From: Bradyrhizobium amphicarpaeae
Lineage (GTDB): Bacteria > Pseudomonadota > Alphaproteobacteria > Rhizobiales > Xanthobacteraceae
Length of the DNA stretch: 64,000 nucleotides
Assembly: GCF_002266435.3 (NCBI RefSeq)
Contig: NZ_CP029426.2
Span: 1,642,001-1,706,000 of the forward strand
Direction of reading: 5' to 3'
The notes beneath the pieces were generated by a model. That model saw only the letters and a list, made by a program, of their open reading frames with translations, had not been told where the DNA came from and searched no databases. The translations under genes were made by a program, and so were the position numbers. Of this stretch, positions 33,601 to 42,316 are shown one piece after another. Each line of letters begins with the position of its first letter. Within the stretch, counting starts at the first letter, position 1.

Positions 33601-35921
33601 CAGGCTTGTCGACGCAACGGATCGAGATCGACCCGGCGGTTGCCCGATTCGATATCACCCTCGAGCTTCTTGAGACCGACGGACAGTTCACGGGATTCTT
33701 CGAATACGCCACCGATCTGTTCGACGCGGACACGATTGCCCGGATGACGGGTCACTTCCGATCGCTGCTCCAAGGCATCGTGACCGATCCCGACATGAAA
33801 ATATCCCGCCTGCCTTTGCTCGAATCGGTGGAACGGCATCGCTTGCTCGAAGAATGGAAGGGCGCAAGTCTTCCCCGGCGCGGCAATTTCATCGAGCGCT
33901 TTGATCGTCGGGCGGCGCGTGATCCCAGGGCGACGGCCGCCGGCGACGGCCACGGCAAATCGACCTATCACGAGCTGGCCGGCCGGAGCCTTGCCATCGC
34001 GCAGCGGCTCGCTCGGGAAGGTGTCGGGGAGGACATGATCGTTGCGCTCCTCGCCGAGCGGAGCGTGGACCTGCTTGCGGCGATGATCGCGGTCCAGCGC
34101 GTGGGCGCGGCATTTCTCTGTTTGGACCCGGCGCAGCCTGCTGCGCGGCTTGCCGCAATCATCCAGTCCGCGCGACCCCGGCTGCTGTTGAGTTCGAGCG
34201 GCTGCGCCACCCGGCTCGACGAGATATTCTCGGCCTCTTCAGCTGCTCGTCTGCCGTGCGCAACGCTCGAGGACATCAAAGGGCGCAGCCGGGGCAAGCC
34301 GATGAAAGCACGTGCGCCATCGGGCCTCGCCTACCTCATCTACACGTCTGGCTCGACGGGCGCGCCGAAGGGCGTGATGATCGAGCAGCGCGGTCTGTCA
34401 AATCATCTGGCTTCACTGGTGTCCGAGCTCGCCCTCTCGAATAGGGACGTGATCGCTCAGACGGCACCACAAAGCTTCGTCATCTCGGTCTGGCAATTCC
34501 TGGCCGGCCTGACCGCGGGCGCGCGCGTCCACATCTGCGCAGATTCGATTGTTCAGGATCCCCTATCGCTTGCACAGGAGATGCATCGTGAAGGCGTCAC
34601 GGTCCTGCAGATCGTTCCGTCGCTCCTCAGGTTGATCCTCGAGCGGGTCAACGAGACCGCGATTTATCGTGCGTTTGCCGGTCTTCGGTTGTTGATTTCG
34701 ACGGGCGAGCCGCTGCCGGCCGATGTTTGCCGGAGCTGGTTCCAACATTTTCCAGGCGTGCCGGTGATCAATGCCTACGGCGCATCGGAATGTTCCGACG
34801 ACGTTTCGCTGCATCGTTTGGATGCGGCCCCAACAGGGGCAGTCGTGCCCGTCGGTCGCCCCCTGCCGAATGTCCAACTCTATGTTCTTGACGCCGGGCT
34901 GCAGCCATTGCCGATCGGCGTGACCGGTGAGCTGTATGTCGGCGGCGACGGCGTGGGCCGGGGCTACGTTGGAGACAACGAGCAGACCAGCGCCCGTTTT
35001 CAGCGCGATCCTTTCACTGATCGTGCGCACGCGCGGCTCTATCGTACCGGTGACCTTGCGCGTTGGCGCGTGGATGGAACCCTTGAGTGTCTCGGTCGGG
35101 CCGATCATCAGGTGAAAATCCGCGGCTATCGCGTCGAGCTCAAGGAGATCGAGCATGCCCTTCTGGATCATCCAGGCATCAGCGCCGCGGTGATTGAGCC
35201 GTGCCGTGAGGCGAGTGGCGACGTCAAGCTGGTCGCCCACATCGTTGCCACGGGCACGCATCAGCCGAGCGCGGCCGATCTGCGCGAATTTCTCAAAGCG
35301 AGGCTGCCAAGCCAAGCGGTGCCGTCGACCTTCCTGTTTCTGGAGCGGATGCCCCTCAATGGGCACGGCAAGGTCGATCGCGCAGCAATCGCGGCGTCCC
35401 CCCGATCGGAGCCGATCATTGTGCCTCCGTCGGTTGAGCCGTCTCGTTCTAGCGAGAAGGTCATCCGCGACATCTGGAGTGACCTGCTGAATGTGAGCGA
35501 TATCAAGGTCTCCGACGATTTCTTCGATCTCGGCGGTCACTCTCTGCTGGCGGGCCGTGCGATGGCCCGCATCAAGCAGGCCCTTGGGGTGACGTTGCCC
35601 ATCCGGACGATTTTCGACCTGCCAACGATCGCAGCGCTCGCCAAACGCGTCGATGAAGCTCGCGGTTTAGAGGTGCCATCTGAGGCTGCGTTGCTTCCAA
35701 AAGACGAGCAAAGTGGTCCGGCCGCACTGGCGTTTGCACGGGCCGAAATGACGGCCGAGCAGGAAGACGGCGTGAGGGACCTGCTTGCGCGCCGCAAGCG
35801 TGAGCTTCAGGAGGCAATTCGCAATGCGGGAACGGGCATTGGCTCGCCAGTCCCGAACTCCGGCAAGGTCAAGGCGAAAGCCAGCAGCAAGAGAGCGATC
35901 GAGCAGATGCCGGACGCCTAG
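30666..35921 (+). CDS. NRPS: acyl ligase-PCP-C-A-PCP
   Basis: This 1751-residue megasynthetase has five domains. Residues about 20-515 form an adenylating domain resembling acyl/oxalate-CoA ligases (VLLTSGTAARPKMVP, VETYGMTEAASQIAANP, GRIKDVINRGGQKVSPLEVE) that should load a carboxylate starter. PCP1 carries Ser561 in FFALGADSLA. The C domain (620-1050) has HHIATDG at 751-757. The second A domain (1075-1575) has YTSGSTGAPKG, YGASECS and the catalytic-lid Lys in GHGKVDR. PCP2 has Ser1626 in LGGHSLLAG. A low-complexity tail of about 85 residues ends the protein. In the second A domain the position that normally holds Asp (GrsA 235) is Val1272, so the substrate is probably not a standard alpha-amino acid. 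The start is TTG 30666 after AAAAGG. No MbtH or phosphopantetheinyl transferase gene is in the window. Confidence 0.92.
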   Translation: MAARVASSLRSPSDRDAFSSIAGLLEFYARTAPAQTAIMDSSGVSVSYAELWVCAERVRQRLRKFGVANHHRVAVVLPRGVENAIALVVIAAAAVCVPINPDFTPDELQRYFADLKLAALVTSVEAKPASRSVAKALGIPVLDVASRARAVDFELASSTLGSGVAAGDVGPDDDAFVLLTSGTAARPKMVPITQASVCLSARNAGAVLSLTKADRLLNVLPLFHAHGLISGLLTALAAGSCVICTKGFDGASFFNWLRELQPTWYTAVPTIHRAVLAAAPVDGRVAERNSLRIIRSASSSLAPATLDRLEALFAVPVVETYGMTEAASQIAANPQHLRKSGSVGVASGPDVAIMDGDGCLQASGQHGEIMLRGPTITRGYDNDQEATQAAFRDGWLRTGDLGYLDEDGYLFIVGRIKDVINRGGQKVSPLEVEETLLTHPDVLEAGAFGIPHEKLGENVAAVVVLRRGADVTPQQVRQLAASRLAAYKVPSLIHVVDEIPRGASGKITRSALPGLIVSSPAVPAVAPRSKLESELAAIWSKVLEADRVGVDQDFFALGADSLAVTQVLSRLREKFGVDLTFGDVFDAGTIAALAVRLQAASVRHDETASKWRAAPDGGAGPLSFQQQRMHILSKLDPTKYNYNVVEVARLSGRLDVRALEAAIKAVARRHQVLRSTFSEADGEPVQKVGRVSPELKQIKLAGYAGGRRSGAIRREAMKVAQDCFDLEREPPFKATLVRFDATDHALIVALHHIATDGWSQRLLWQELAAHYAASRDGKRTSVPHLKYQYQDYVGWQQAWAQTQAASQQLDYWRKQLDDVTTLPLRTDRPRGESWTGRGARHYVKIPRALSVRIKELGQHNSVTPFMTLLAAFQCLLYRYTGHEDVATGSLIANRNQVEAEPLVGIFANSVIMRTDLSGDPSFRELLQRVRRVTLDAYRNQDLPIETILRALQASRRDGSPPFQIMFILQNAAVEAGHFPGLSTQRIEIDPAVARFDITLELLETDGQFTGFFEYATDLFDADTIARMTGHFRSLLQGIVTDPDMKISRLPLLESVERHRLLEEWKGASLPRRGNFIERFDRRAARDPRATAAGDGHGKSTYHELAGRSLAIAQRLAREGVGEDMIVALLAERSVDLLAAMIAVQRVGAAFLCLDPAQPAARLAAIIQSARPRLLLSSSGCATRLDEIFSASSAARLPCATLEDIKGRSRGKPMKARAPSGLAYLIYTSGSTGAPKGVMIEQRGLSNHLASLVSELALSNRDVIAQTAPQSFVISVWQFLAGLTAGARVHICADSIVQDPLSLAQEMHREGVTVLQIVPSLLRLILERVNETAIYRAFAGLRLLISTGEPLPADVCRSWFQHFPGVPVINAYGASECSDDVSLHRLDAAPTGAVVPVGRPLPNVQLYVLDAGLQPLPIGVTGELYVGGDGVGRGYVGDNEQTSARFQRDPFTDRAHARLYRTGDLARWRVDGTLECLGRADHQVKIRGYRVELKEIEHALLDHPGISAAVIEPCREASGDVKLVAHIVATGTHQPSAADLREFLKARLPSQAVPSTFLFLERMPLNGHGKVDRAAIAASPRSEPIIVPPSVEPSRSSEKVIRDIWSDLLNVSDIKVSDDFFDLGGHSLLAGRAMARIKQALGVTLPIRTIFDLPTIAALAKRVDEARGLEVPSEAALLPKDEQSGPAALAFARAEMTAEQEDGVRDLLARRKRELQEAIRNAGTGIGSPVPNSGKVKAKASSKRAIEQMPDA

Positions 35922-36115
35922 CGTTAGGCGTTTTGGGGCGGGGGAATGGCGCACGAACGGATTGGCATCGATAGCGGACTGCTCGATGTCCTTGACTCCC
36001 GATGGGTTCTGATCGTACGCGCGCGATCCTGTCGCCTGCGGGGTCGGATCGTACGGCGCGGTTCGCGTTTGATGCCCATCGCCGCCTCCACTGGCAGCCG
36101 TCCAGGAGCATCTAG

Positions 36116-37096
36116 ATGAGCAACGCAAGGCTTCGTGTCTTTCCCGCCATCTCACGCAATCGGGATCCCGCCAAATATGTCGACGAGTTGATGCACGTCG
36201 CGCGTTTTGCGGATCGCAATCGCCTTGAGGGGATCCTGCTGTTCGAAGGCAATGACGTGTTCGTCCAGCCTTGGGCGATGGCGCAACACATCGTGGTTCA
36301 AACCAAGCGGAACTCGCCGTTGATCGCGGTCAACCCCGTCTACATGCATCCCTTCACCGCGGCCAAGCTGGTGGCGTCTTTTGCGCAGCTTTATGGGCGT
36401 AAGCTGTATCTGAACATGATCACCGGTACCGCCGTGAGCGACTTGCAGGCGCTGGGCGACCAATGTGCGCACGCAGACCGGTATGTCAGGCTGGGCGAGT
36501 TTATCAAAGTGGTGCGCCTGCTGCTCGAAAGCCCCCGCCCGATCGATTTTCGCGGAAACTTCTACACTGGGTCCGGCCTGCATCTTCACTACCGGCCTCC
36601 GGCCGATCTGCTGCCTGAATTCCTGATTGCCGGTCAATCCGACGCTGCCGAGCGCATTGCCTCTGAAACCGGTTGTATCAAGATGCAGATGCTGCCGCCG
36701 GACCACGACCGCGGCATCAAGGCGCCCGGCTTGAATTTCGGGATCTTTGCACGTCAGGACCGTGACCTCGCACGTCGCGCCGCGCGGGAGCGCTTCTCCG
36801 ACAGCGCAGAGGGGCGTGAACTACTCACGCTCACGATGGAGAATACGGATTCGGTGTGGAAGCGGCGGCTCTTTGAGGGACAGACGGCCGAGATGCAACA
36901 CAACGGGTATTGGCTGCTGCCGTTTCTCACCTTTCAGGCGGATTGCCCCTACCTGGTCGGCAGCTATGCGGAGATCGGTGAAAAACTCAGAAGCTTCGCG
37001 GCCCAGGGGCTTACGACGATCATGCTCGACATGGTCGCAGACGAGGCCGAGATGCGGCATGTCGTCAAGGCGCTGGAAGCAAGCGGCGTGTTCTGA
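36116..37096 (+). CDS. LLM-class flavin-dependent monooxygenase
   Basis: This 326-residue TIM-barrel oxidoreductase is of the bacterial luciferase/alkanesulfonate monooxygenase superfamily. It opens with RLRVFPAISRNRDPAKYVDE, and YGRKLYLNMITGTAVSDLQA, DRYVRLGEFIKVVRLLLESP, IDFRGNFYTGSGLHLHYRPP and PEFLIAGQSDAAERIASETG follow in the family order. The last helix contains LVGSYAEIGEKLRSFAAQGL. It should use reduced FMN or F420 and O2. AGGAG lies 7 nt before ATG 36116. It sits between two NRPS genes on the same strand, so it most likely oxidises a carrier-bound or released peptide intermediate. Hydroxylation next to nitrogen is one possibility, and the substrate is not readable from sequence. Confidence 0.88.
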   Translation: MSNARLRVFPAISRNRDPAKYVDELMHVARFADRNRLEGILLFEGNDVFVQPWAMAQHIVVQTKRNSPLIAVNPVYMHPFTAAKLVASFAQLYGRKLYLNMITGTAVSDLQALGDQCAHADRYVRLGEFIKVVRLLLESPRPIDFRGNFYTGSGLHLHYRPPADLLPEFLIAGQSDAAERIASETGCIKMQMLPPDHDRGIKAPGLNFGIFARQDRDLARRAARERFSDSAEGRELLTLTMENTDSVWKRRLFEGQTAEMQHNGYWLLPFLTFQADCPYLVGSYAEIGEKLRSFAAQGLTTIMLDMVADEAEMRHVVKALEASGVF

Positions 37097-37143
37097 GTCA
37101 CGAGAGCCCCCCTCGTTAGGATGATAGACGTGAGTCGCGCCCG

Positions 37144-40100
37144 ATGTCGGATATCTCCTCCGCCCCCCTCGAACTGCCGAATCCGCCGCCACTGACAGTG
37201 CGCTCGCCTGGCAGTCGCGTGCCGCTGTCCCACGCGCAGGAAGGGCTATGGTTCCTTGAACAGCTCGGGCTCGTCGGCGCTGCTTACAACATGCCCTGGA
37301 TGCTGAAACTCGAAGGGACGCTGGATGCTGCGGCCCTGGAGCAGAGTTTCGGAGATGTGGTGCGACGTCACGAAAGCCTCCGCACCAGGTTCGAGACAGT
37401 GGACGGTCGCGGGTTTCAGGTGGTCGACCAAGCCGGAGCCTTCCACCTCGACACGGTCGATCTTTCCACGCTTGGAGACGACGAGCGGCGGGCGGAGACC
37501 GGACGTTTGATGTCGGAGGATGGACGGCGCTTGTTCGACTTGTCGGCCGGGCCGCTATTCCGCGTCACACTACTTCGATTGAGCAAGAACCAGCATATCG
37601 TGCTCGTCAACATGCATCACATCATATCGGATGCCTGGTCGATTGGCGTGATGTTTGCCGAGATTACAGCGCTGTATGCAGCCCGGGTGGCGAGACAAGT
37701 ATCGCCTCTCGAGAGCTTGCCGGTTCAATACGCGGATTACGCGCTTTGGCAACGCGAATGGCTTGGTGGCGAAGTGCAGACGCGGCAGTTGGAATACTGG
37801 AAGCGGCAGCTTGCGGGCGCGCCGCAGGCACTGGCGCTGCCGACCTATCGCGCGCGGCCACAGATACAGAGTTTTCGAGGTGCAAGCCGCGGCTTTAGCC
37901 TGACGCCACAGCTTTCATCGGACCTGCGCGGTCTCGCGCGTCGAGAGAAGGCGACACCTTATATGGTGTTCTTGGCGGCATTTTCGGTGCTGCTGGTGCG
38001 CTATAGCGGGCAACGAGATATCCTCATTGGCTCTCCCTTCGCCGGTCGTGGGCTTCCGGAGCTGGAGGCCATGGTCGGTTGCTTCGTGAACATGCTCGTC
38101 ATGCGCACGGATGTGTCTGACGATCCCAGCTTCCGCGATTTGCTGCAGCGCGTGAAGGAAACGACACTTTCCGCTTATGAGAACCAGGATGTGCCGCTCG
38201 AAAAAGTAGTGGAGGCACTGCAGCCTCATCGTGATTTGTCCCGCCTGCCGCTGTTCCAGGTCGCCTTGATCCTGCTGAACGTCCCCCCGGCGCAGCTGGA
38301 TCTTCCAGGGCTGCGAGTGAGTCAGGTTGCCACGGAGCACGTCACGACAAGGTTCGACCTGTCATTGACCTTGTACGAGACCTCCTCCGGCGTACGCGGA
38401 TGGTTCGAGTATGCGTCGGACTTGTTCGATGACGATACCATCGTACGTATCGTGGGACACTTCGGGAATTTGTTGAGCGCAATCGTTGCCGGTCCCGACG
38501 TGCGCGTCTCGGAGCTTAAGCTCCTGAATGCGCGCGAGCACAGTCATCTGATCACCGAGTGGAACGCAACAGCGGCGGACTACCCTGCTGAGAAGTGCGT
38601 CGGCGAGTTGTTTGTGGAGCAGGTGGGGCGCACACCGCATGCGGTTGCAGTCGTTGGCGAAGCGAACCAGCTGACGTATCGTGAGCTGAACATGCGATCG
38701 AACCGCCTCGCGCACCATCTGCGCGGACTTGGCGTCAAGCCGGATGATCGCGTGGCGATTTGCGCCCAGCGCGGTGTCGAGATGTTGGTTGCTCTGCTCG
38801 CGGTGCTCAAGGCGGGTGGGGCTTACGTCCCGATGGATCCGACCTTTCCGATCAGGCGTTTGGCGGACATGCTGGCAGACTGTGCGCCCCGCGCAATACT
38901 GTCGGATGCGGAGACTATGCGAATCCTGGCGGGCCATACGGGAGACCTCCCGCTGATTGATCTCGCCAATGAGGCGCTTTGGACGAATGGTCCCGAGCGC
39001 AATATTTCCCCCGCCGCGATCGGACTGCGACCGGAAAGTCTCGCCTATGTCATCTACACGTCAGGTTCCACCGGACGGCCCAAAGGCGTCATGGTCGAGC
39101 ATCGGTCGCTGGTGAATCTCCTGACATCGATGAGTGAGCTCGTCGGTATGAATCCGGCTGATCGCCTGCTGTCGGTGACCACCGTAGCGTTCGATATCGC
39201 GGGCCTCGAGTTGCTGATGCCGTTGCTTGTCGGCGCCAGAGTTGTCATCGCCGACCGTAAGACGAGCAGCGATCCACGACGGATGATGGATCTGCTGCTG
39301 CGGGAGCAGATCACGGTCTTGCAGGCAACTCCCGCGAGCTGGCGGGCCCTGATCGAGAGCGGTTGGGTGGGAGAGCCCCGTCTCCGCGCGCTGTGTGGCG
39401 GCGAGGCCTTGACGGCCGATCTTGCCGACCAATTGCTTCGGCGAACCTCGGCATGCTGGAACGTTTATGGACCTACCGAGACAACAATTTGGTCGTCGGC
39501 TCACGCGATCAAGCAGCCGGCGCATCCGTCGACCGTCGTCCCGATCGGCCGACCCATCTCGAACACGAGGATCTATGTCCTCGACGAACACCGTGCTCCT
39601 GTCCCGATCGGAGTCGTCGGAGAGATTTATATCGCCGGCACGGGGGTGGCGCGCGGTTATCTTAATCGCCCCGAGTTGACCGGGGAGCGGTTTGTCACCG
39701 AGCCTTTCGCGACCGACCCTGACGCGCGGATGTATCGGACCGGCGACTTGGGGCGGTTGTTGCCAGAGGGAAGTATCGAGTATCTCGGACGAAACGATTT
39801 TCAGGTGAAGCTGCGGGGCTATCGCATTGAACTTGGTGAAATCGAGGCAGCATTGATGGGCCATGCGTCGGTACGGCAGGCGGTGGTCGTCGCGCGCGAA
39901 GATCGCGCCGATGATCCTCGCCTGGTGGCCTATGTGGTGGAAAACCGCGGGACATCCGTAAAGCGGCACAGAGAGCGCGAGAGCCGTCCGCGAGCGATGG
40001 GCACGTTGTCGGACGACTTACGAACTCATCTCCAGCGGCACTTGCCGGACTATATGGTGCCGTCAACCTTTGTTGTGCTCGATGCGCTGCCGCTGACCCT

Positions 40101-41172
40101 CAACGGGAAACTGGACCGGAGCAGCTTGCCCGCGCCGTCAGGCCATTCGCGTACATCCCGCGCCTACGAGCCCCCGCGCGGCAAGCTGGAGACGATGTTG
40201 GCGCAGACTTGGAGCGAGTTCCTGGAGATCGATCGCGTCGGACGTGACGACAATTTTTTCGAGCTTGGCGGCCACTCGCTCTTGGCCGTGCGTGTCGTCA
40301 ATGAATTGAGTCGTCGTGGCACCGAGATCTCACTGGCCAAGCTGTTCGCAAGCCCGACAATAGCGCTGCTCGTAGGCGAGGAGGCTGGCTCCGATGGCCG
40401 CACCAGCGACGGCGCTGCAATTACTCTTCGTGCAGAAGGAAGTGGCGCTCCGCTATTCCTCGCGCCGGATCTCTTTAATCAGATGATCTATGGTCCGATC
40501 CTCACCCGACACCTTCGCGGCGGTTTTCCTGTGTATGGTTTGACAATAGGCCAAGTAGCGGCGGCATCGGCACGCACGATCGAGGCGATCGCGAGGGGCT
40601 TGGTCCGGACAATACGGTCCATTCACCCGTGCGGGCCGTACCGCCTGGCAGGCTGGTCGTTCGGCGGAATACTGGCCTACGAGATCGCAAGGCAGCTCGT
40701 CGATGAAAGCGAGACTGTGCAGTTCTTGGGATTGATCGACGCGCCGTACGGGCGGCCGAGATCCCCGTCGAAGACGTCAGACGTCGTATTCCTGCGGAAC
40801 TACATTGGCAGCCGGACGGGTGGCCGAATGCATCGGTCCGACTTTCGCTCGATGGTTCTAGAATGTCGTGAGAAGGCTTTGTTGCCCTGGTCATCTACGG
40901 AAGAAGACGTACGCCACATGATTGCGCAGTCGCGGACACGCGAGCGCGCGGGCAGCCAATACGTTGGGGCGGCTATTCCGATCGCTCTCCAACTTTTCAC
41001 GGCGGCGGAAAATCCTCTGGATGACCGGCTCTATGGTTGGGATCGAGTCGTTCAGGCGCCCCGGATCCACAAGACCGTTGTTCAGGGTACGCATCATTCG
41101 ATGCTGCAGAGCCCTTACGTAGCGTCGCTAGGTAAGGTGTTTTCGGACGCTATTTTGCTGCCGGCGGGATAG
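37144..41172 (+). CDS. NRPS: C-A-PCP-TE termination module
   Basis: This 1342-residue termination module has a C domain (about 25-455) with HHIISDA at 158-164, the last Gly replaced by Ala. The A domain (490-995) has YTSGSTGRPKG, NVYGPTETTIW, YRTGDLG and NGKLDRS. Its pocket residues, aligned by eye to GrsA, read D-I-L-Q-L-G-V-I-W-K, one change from the known glycine code DILQLGLIWK, so glycine is the likely substrate. The PCP has Ser1045 in LGGHSLLAV. The thioesterase (1095-1342) has GWSFGG with Ser1172, Asp1199 in LIDAPYG and a THH pair at 1316-1318. It would release the product by hydrolysis or cyclisation. It starts 47 bp after the monooxygenase gene and is the last gene of the operon. Confidence 0.93.
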   Translation: MSDISSAPLELPNPPPLTVRSPGSRVPLSHAQEGLWFLEQLGLVGAAYNMPWMLKLEGTLDAAALEQSFGDVVRRHESLRTRFETVDGRGFQVVDQAGAFHLDTVDLSTLGDDERRAETGRLMSEDGRRLFDLSAGPLFRVTLLRLSKNQHIVLVNMHHIISDAWSIGVMFAEITALYAARVARQVSPLESLPVQYADYALWQREWLGGEVQTRQLEYWKRQLAGAPQALALPTYRARPQIQSFRGASRGFSLTPQLSSDLRGLARREKATPYMVFLAAFSVLLVRYSGQRDILIGSPFAGRGLPELEAMVGCFVNMLVMRTDVSDDPSFRDLLQRVKETTLSAYENQDVPLEKVVEALQPHRDLSRLPLFQVALILLNVPPAQLDLPGLRVSQVATEHVTTRFDLSLTLYETSSGVRGWFEYASDLFDDDTIVRIVGHFGNLLSAIVAGPDVRVSELKLLNAREHSHLITEWNATAADYPAEKCVGELFVEQVGRTPHAVAVVGEANQLTYRELNMRSNRLAHHLRGLGVKPDDRVAICAQRGVEMLVALLAVLKAGGAYVPMDPTFPIRRLADMLADCAPRAILSDAETMRILAGHTGDLPLIDLANEALWTNGPERNISPAAIGLRPESLAYVIYTSGSTGRPKGVMVEHRSLVNLLTSMSELVGMNPADRLLSVTTVAFDIAGLELLMPLLVGARVVIADRKTSSDPRRMMDLLLREQITVLQATPASWRALIESGWVGEPRLRALCGGEALTADLADQLLRRTSACWNVYGPTETTIWSSAHAIKQPAHPSTVVPIGRPISNTRIYVLDEHRAPVPIGVVGEIYIAGTGVARGYLNRPELTGERFVTEPFATDPDARMYRTGDLGRLLPEGSIEYLGRNDFQVKLRGYRIELGEIEAALMGHASVRQAVVVAREDRADDPRLVAYVVENRGTSVKRHRERESRPRAMGTLSDDLRTHLQRHLPDYMVPSTFVVLDALPLTLNGKLDRSSLPAPSGHSRTSRAYEPPRGKLETMLAQTWSEFLEIDRVGRDDNFFELGGHSLLAVRVVNELSRRGTEISLAKLFASPTIALLVGEEAGSDGRTSDGAAITLRAEGSGAPLFLAPDLFNQMIYGPILTRHLRGGFPVYGLTIGQVAAASARTIEAIARGLVRTIRSIHPCGPYRLAGWSFGGILAYEIARQLVDESETVQFLGLIDAPYGRPRSPSKTSDVVFLRNYIGSRTGGRMHRSDFRSMVLECREKALLPWSSTEEDVRHMIAQSRTRERAGSQYVGAAIPIALQLFTAAENPLDDRLYGWDRVVQAPRIHKTVVQGTHHSMLQSPYVASLGKVFSDAILLPAG

Positions 41173-41639
41173 AGATGTCGGCTTTCGCCGCCTGCTCGAA
41201 CTGTTTCACTCGCACCAAGCACCACCAGCCGCGATCGCTAAGGGGCGGGCCATGGACCTCAAATAGGCCAAGACCGGCCAAAAGATGATGCGCTATCGAG
41301 GGCGCTGTGACACGGGATCTCAACGCGGCCGATGACTTTGGACCATGTCCCCCGGCGTCGTGTGGCGAGCGGCGCGGTGGGAAGAACCACACTCGTTCTG
41401 TTGTGCCTGATCTTCTCGACGTCCAGCACTTTTCGGTCTCCTATTTCCCTGTTTGCAGCCTGCTATCTGAACGATTAGGAAACCGCCCCTTTCGATGCCT
41501 AACCTAAGGCAAACAGGGCTTCTATTTCCCTTGGCGGCATCCAGAACCGGCCAGATATGCCTGTTCTTCGGCAAAATCTTCGAAAAATTCCCTGTTCCCA
41601 ACGATGGACGCCTGGCCTTCTTGGGAAGCACTGTTTTTC
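41173..41639. other. Non-coding gap after the NRPS operon
   Basis: These 467 bp hold no supported gene. The segment about 41418-41640 contains reiterated words such as CTATTTCCCT (read GGGAAATAG on the other strand) and TTTCGAAGATTTT-like sequence. I associate these with dispersed non-coding repeats or IS scars in Bradyrhizobium genomes. No terminator hairpin with a T-tract was found directly after the NRPS stop. Confidence 0.45.
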
Positions 41640-42316
41640 CGGCCTAGTCCATCTGGGGGCGGCGCGCCCGGCCGGCTTTAACCTATCGCTTGTCGCGACC
41701 GTCCCGTGCGCGCACCGTTCTTGCGGCTGCCATCGCGCGTTCGTGCGCAGCACCATTCCGTCGCGATTAAGCACCAAGGCGGGTTGTCGAACCTGGTCCA
41801 GGACGTCCGTCATCGAGGTCAGCGCGACCCTTCCAATCGCTGTCGCCAGCGTCGCGGTCAGGCGCGGCGCCAATTGGGCCAACCGTTGCTTGTCGCGTGC
41901 CTCGAATGTGCCTTCGCGGCCGGTTCGTTGGAGCGTCAACGCCCACGCCGCGCTGTCTGCCCAGAAGCCGATGCCCGCGAATCAGCGGTAGCCGGATGGA
42001 AACAGCAGCTCGTTGTACATGGGATCGGCGCAAATCTGCTCTGGGCTCATCACACCGAGGTCGGTCACGACCTCACCGTCCATCATCCGCGGAAAACCCT
42101 TGGCGCGCGGGTCCCGCAAATGCCAGTTATTCCCGAAATGGAATCGGTCGCTTCGGCGATCGATTCCGTGCGCGGAACGTCCGGGAGCATGATGTCGCTC
42201 TGGAGTATGGCCGCTGACGCTCCGACCGCCCTGCAGATGTCATCCATGATGGCGCGCCGCACATTCGGGTTTACGGCGGCTTCGCCAAGCCGATCGATGA
42301 TCTTCGACCATCATGG
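41640..42316 (-). pseudogene. Decayed LuxR-type regulator
   Basis: Reverse-strand pieces in order match the N-terminal sensor half of a LuxR-family regulator: WSKIIDRLGEAAVNPNVRRA, then after a frameshift RFHFGNNWHLRDPRAKGFPR and MMDGEVVTDLGVMSPEQICA, DPMYNELLFPSGYR, an in-frame TGA at 41982-41984 where the family has Trp, FAGIGFWADSAAWALTLQRT, GREGTFEARDKQRLAQLAPR, and VALTSMTDVLDQVRQPALVL. After VLRTN the match fades and the helix-turn-helix end is missing. At least one frameshift and one nonsense change are present, so it cannot make a functional regulator. It lies between the NRPS operon and the giant RTX gene. Confidence 0.7.
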
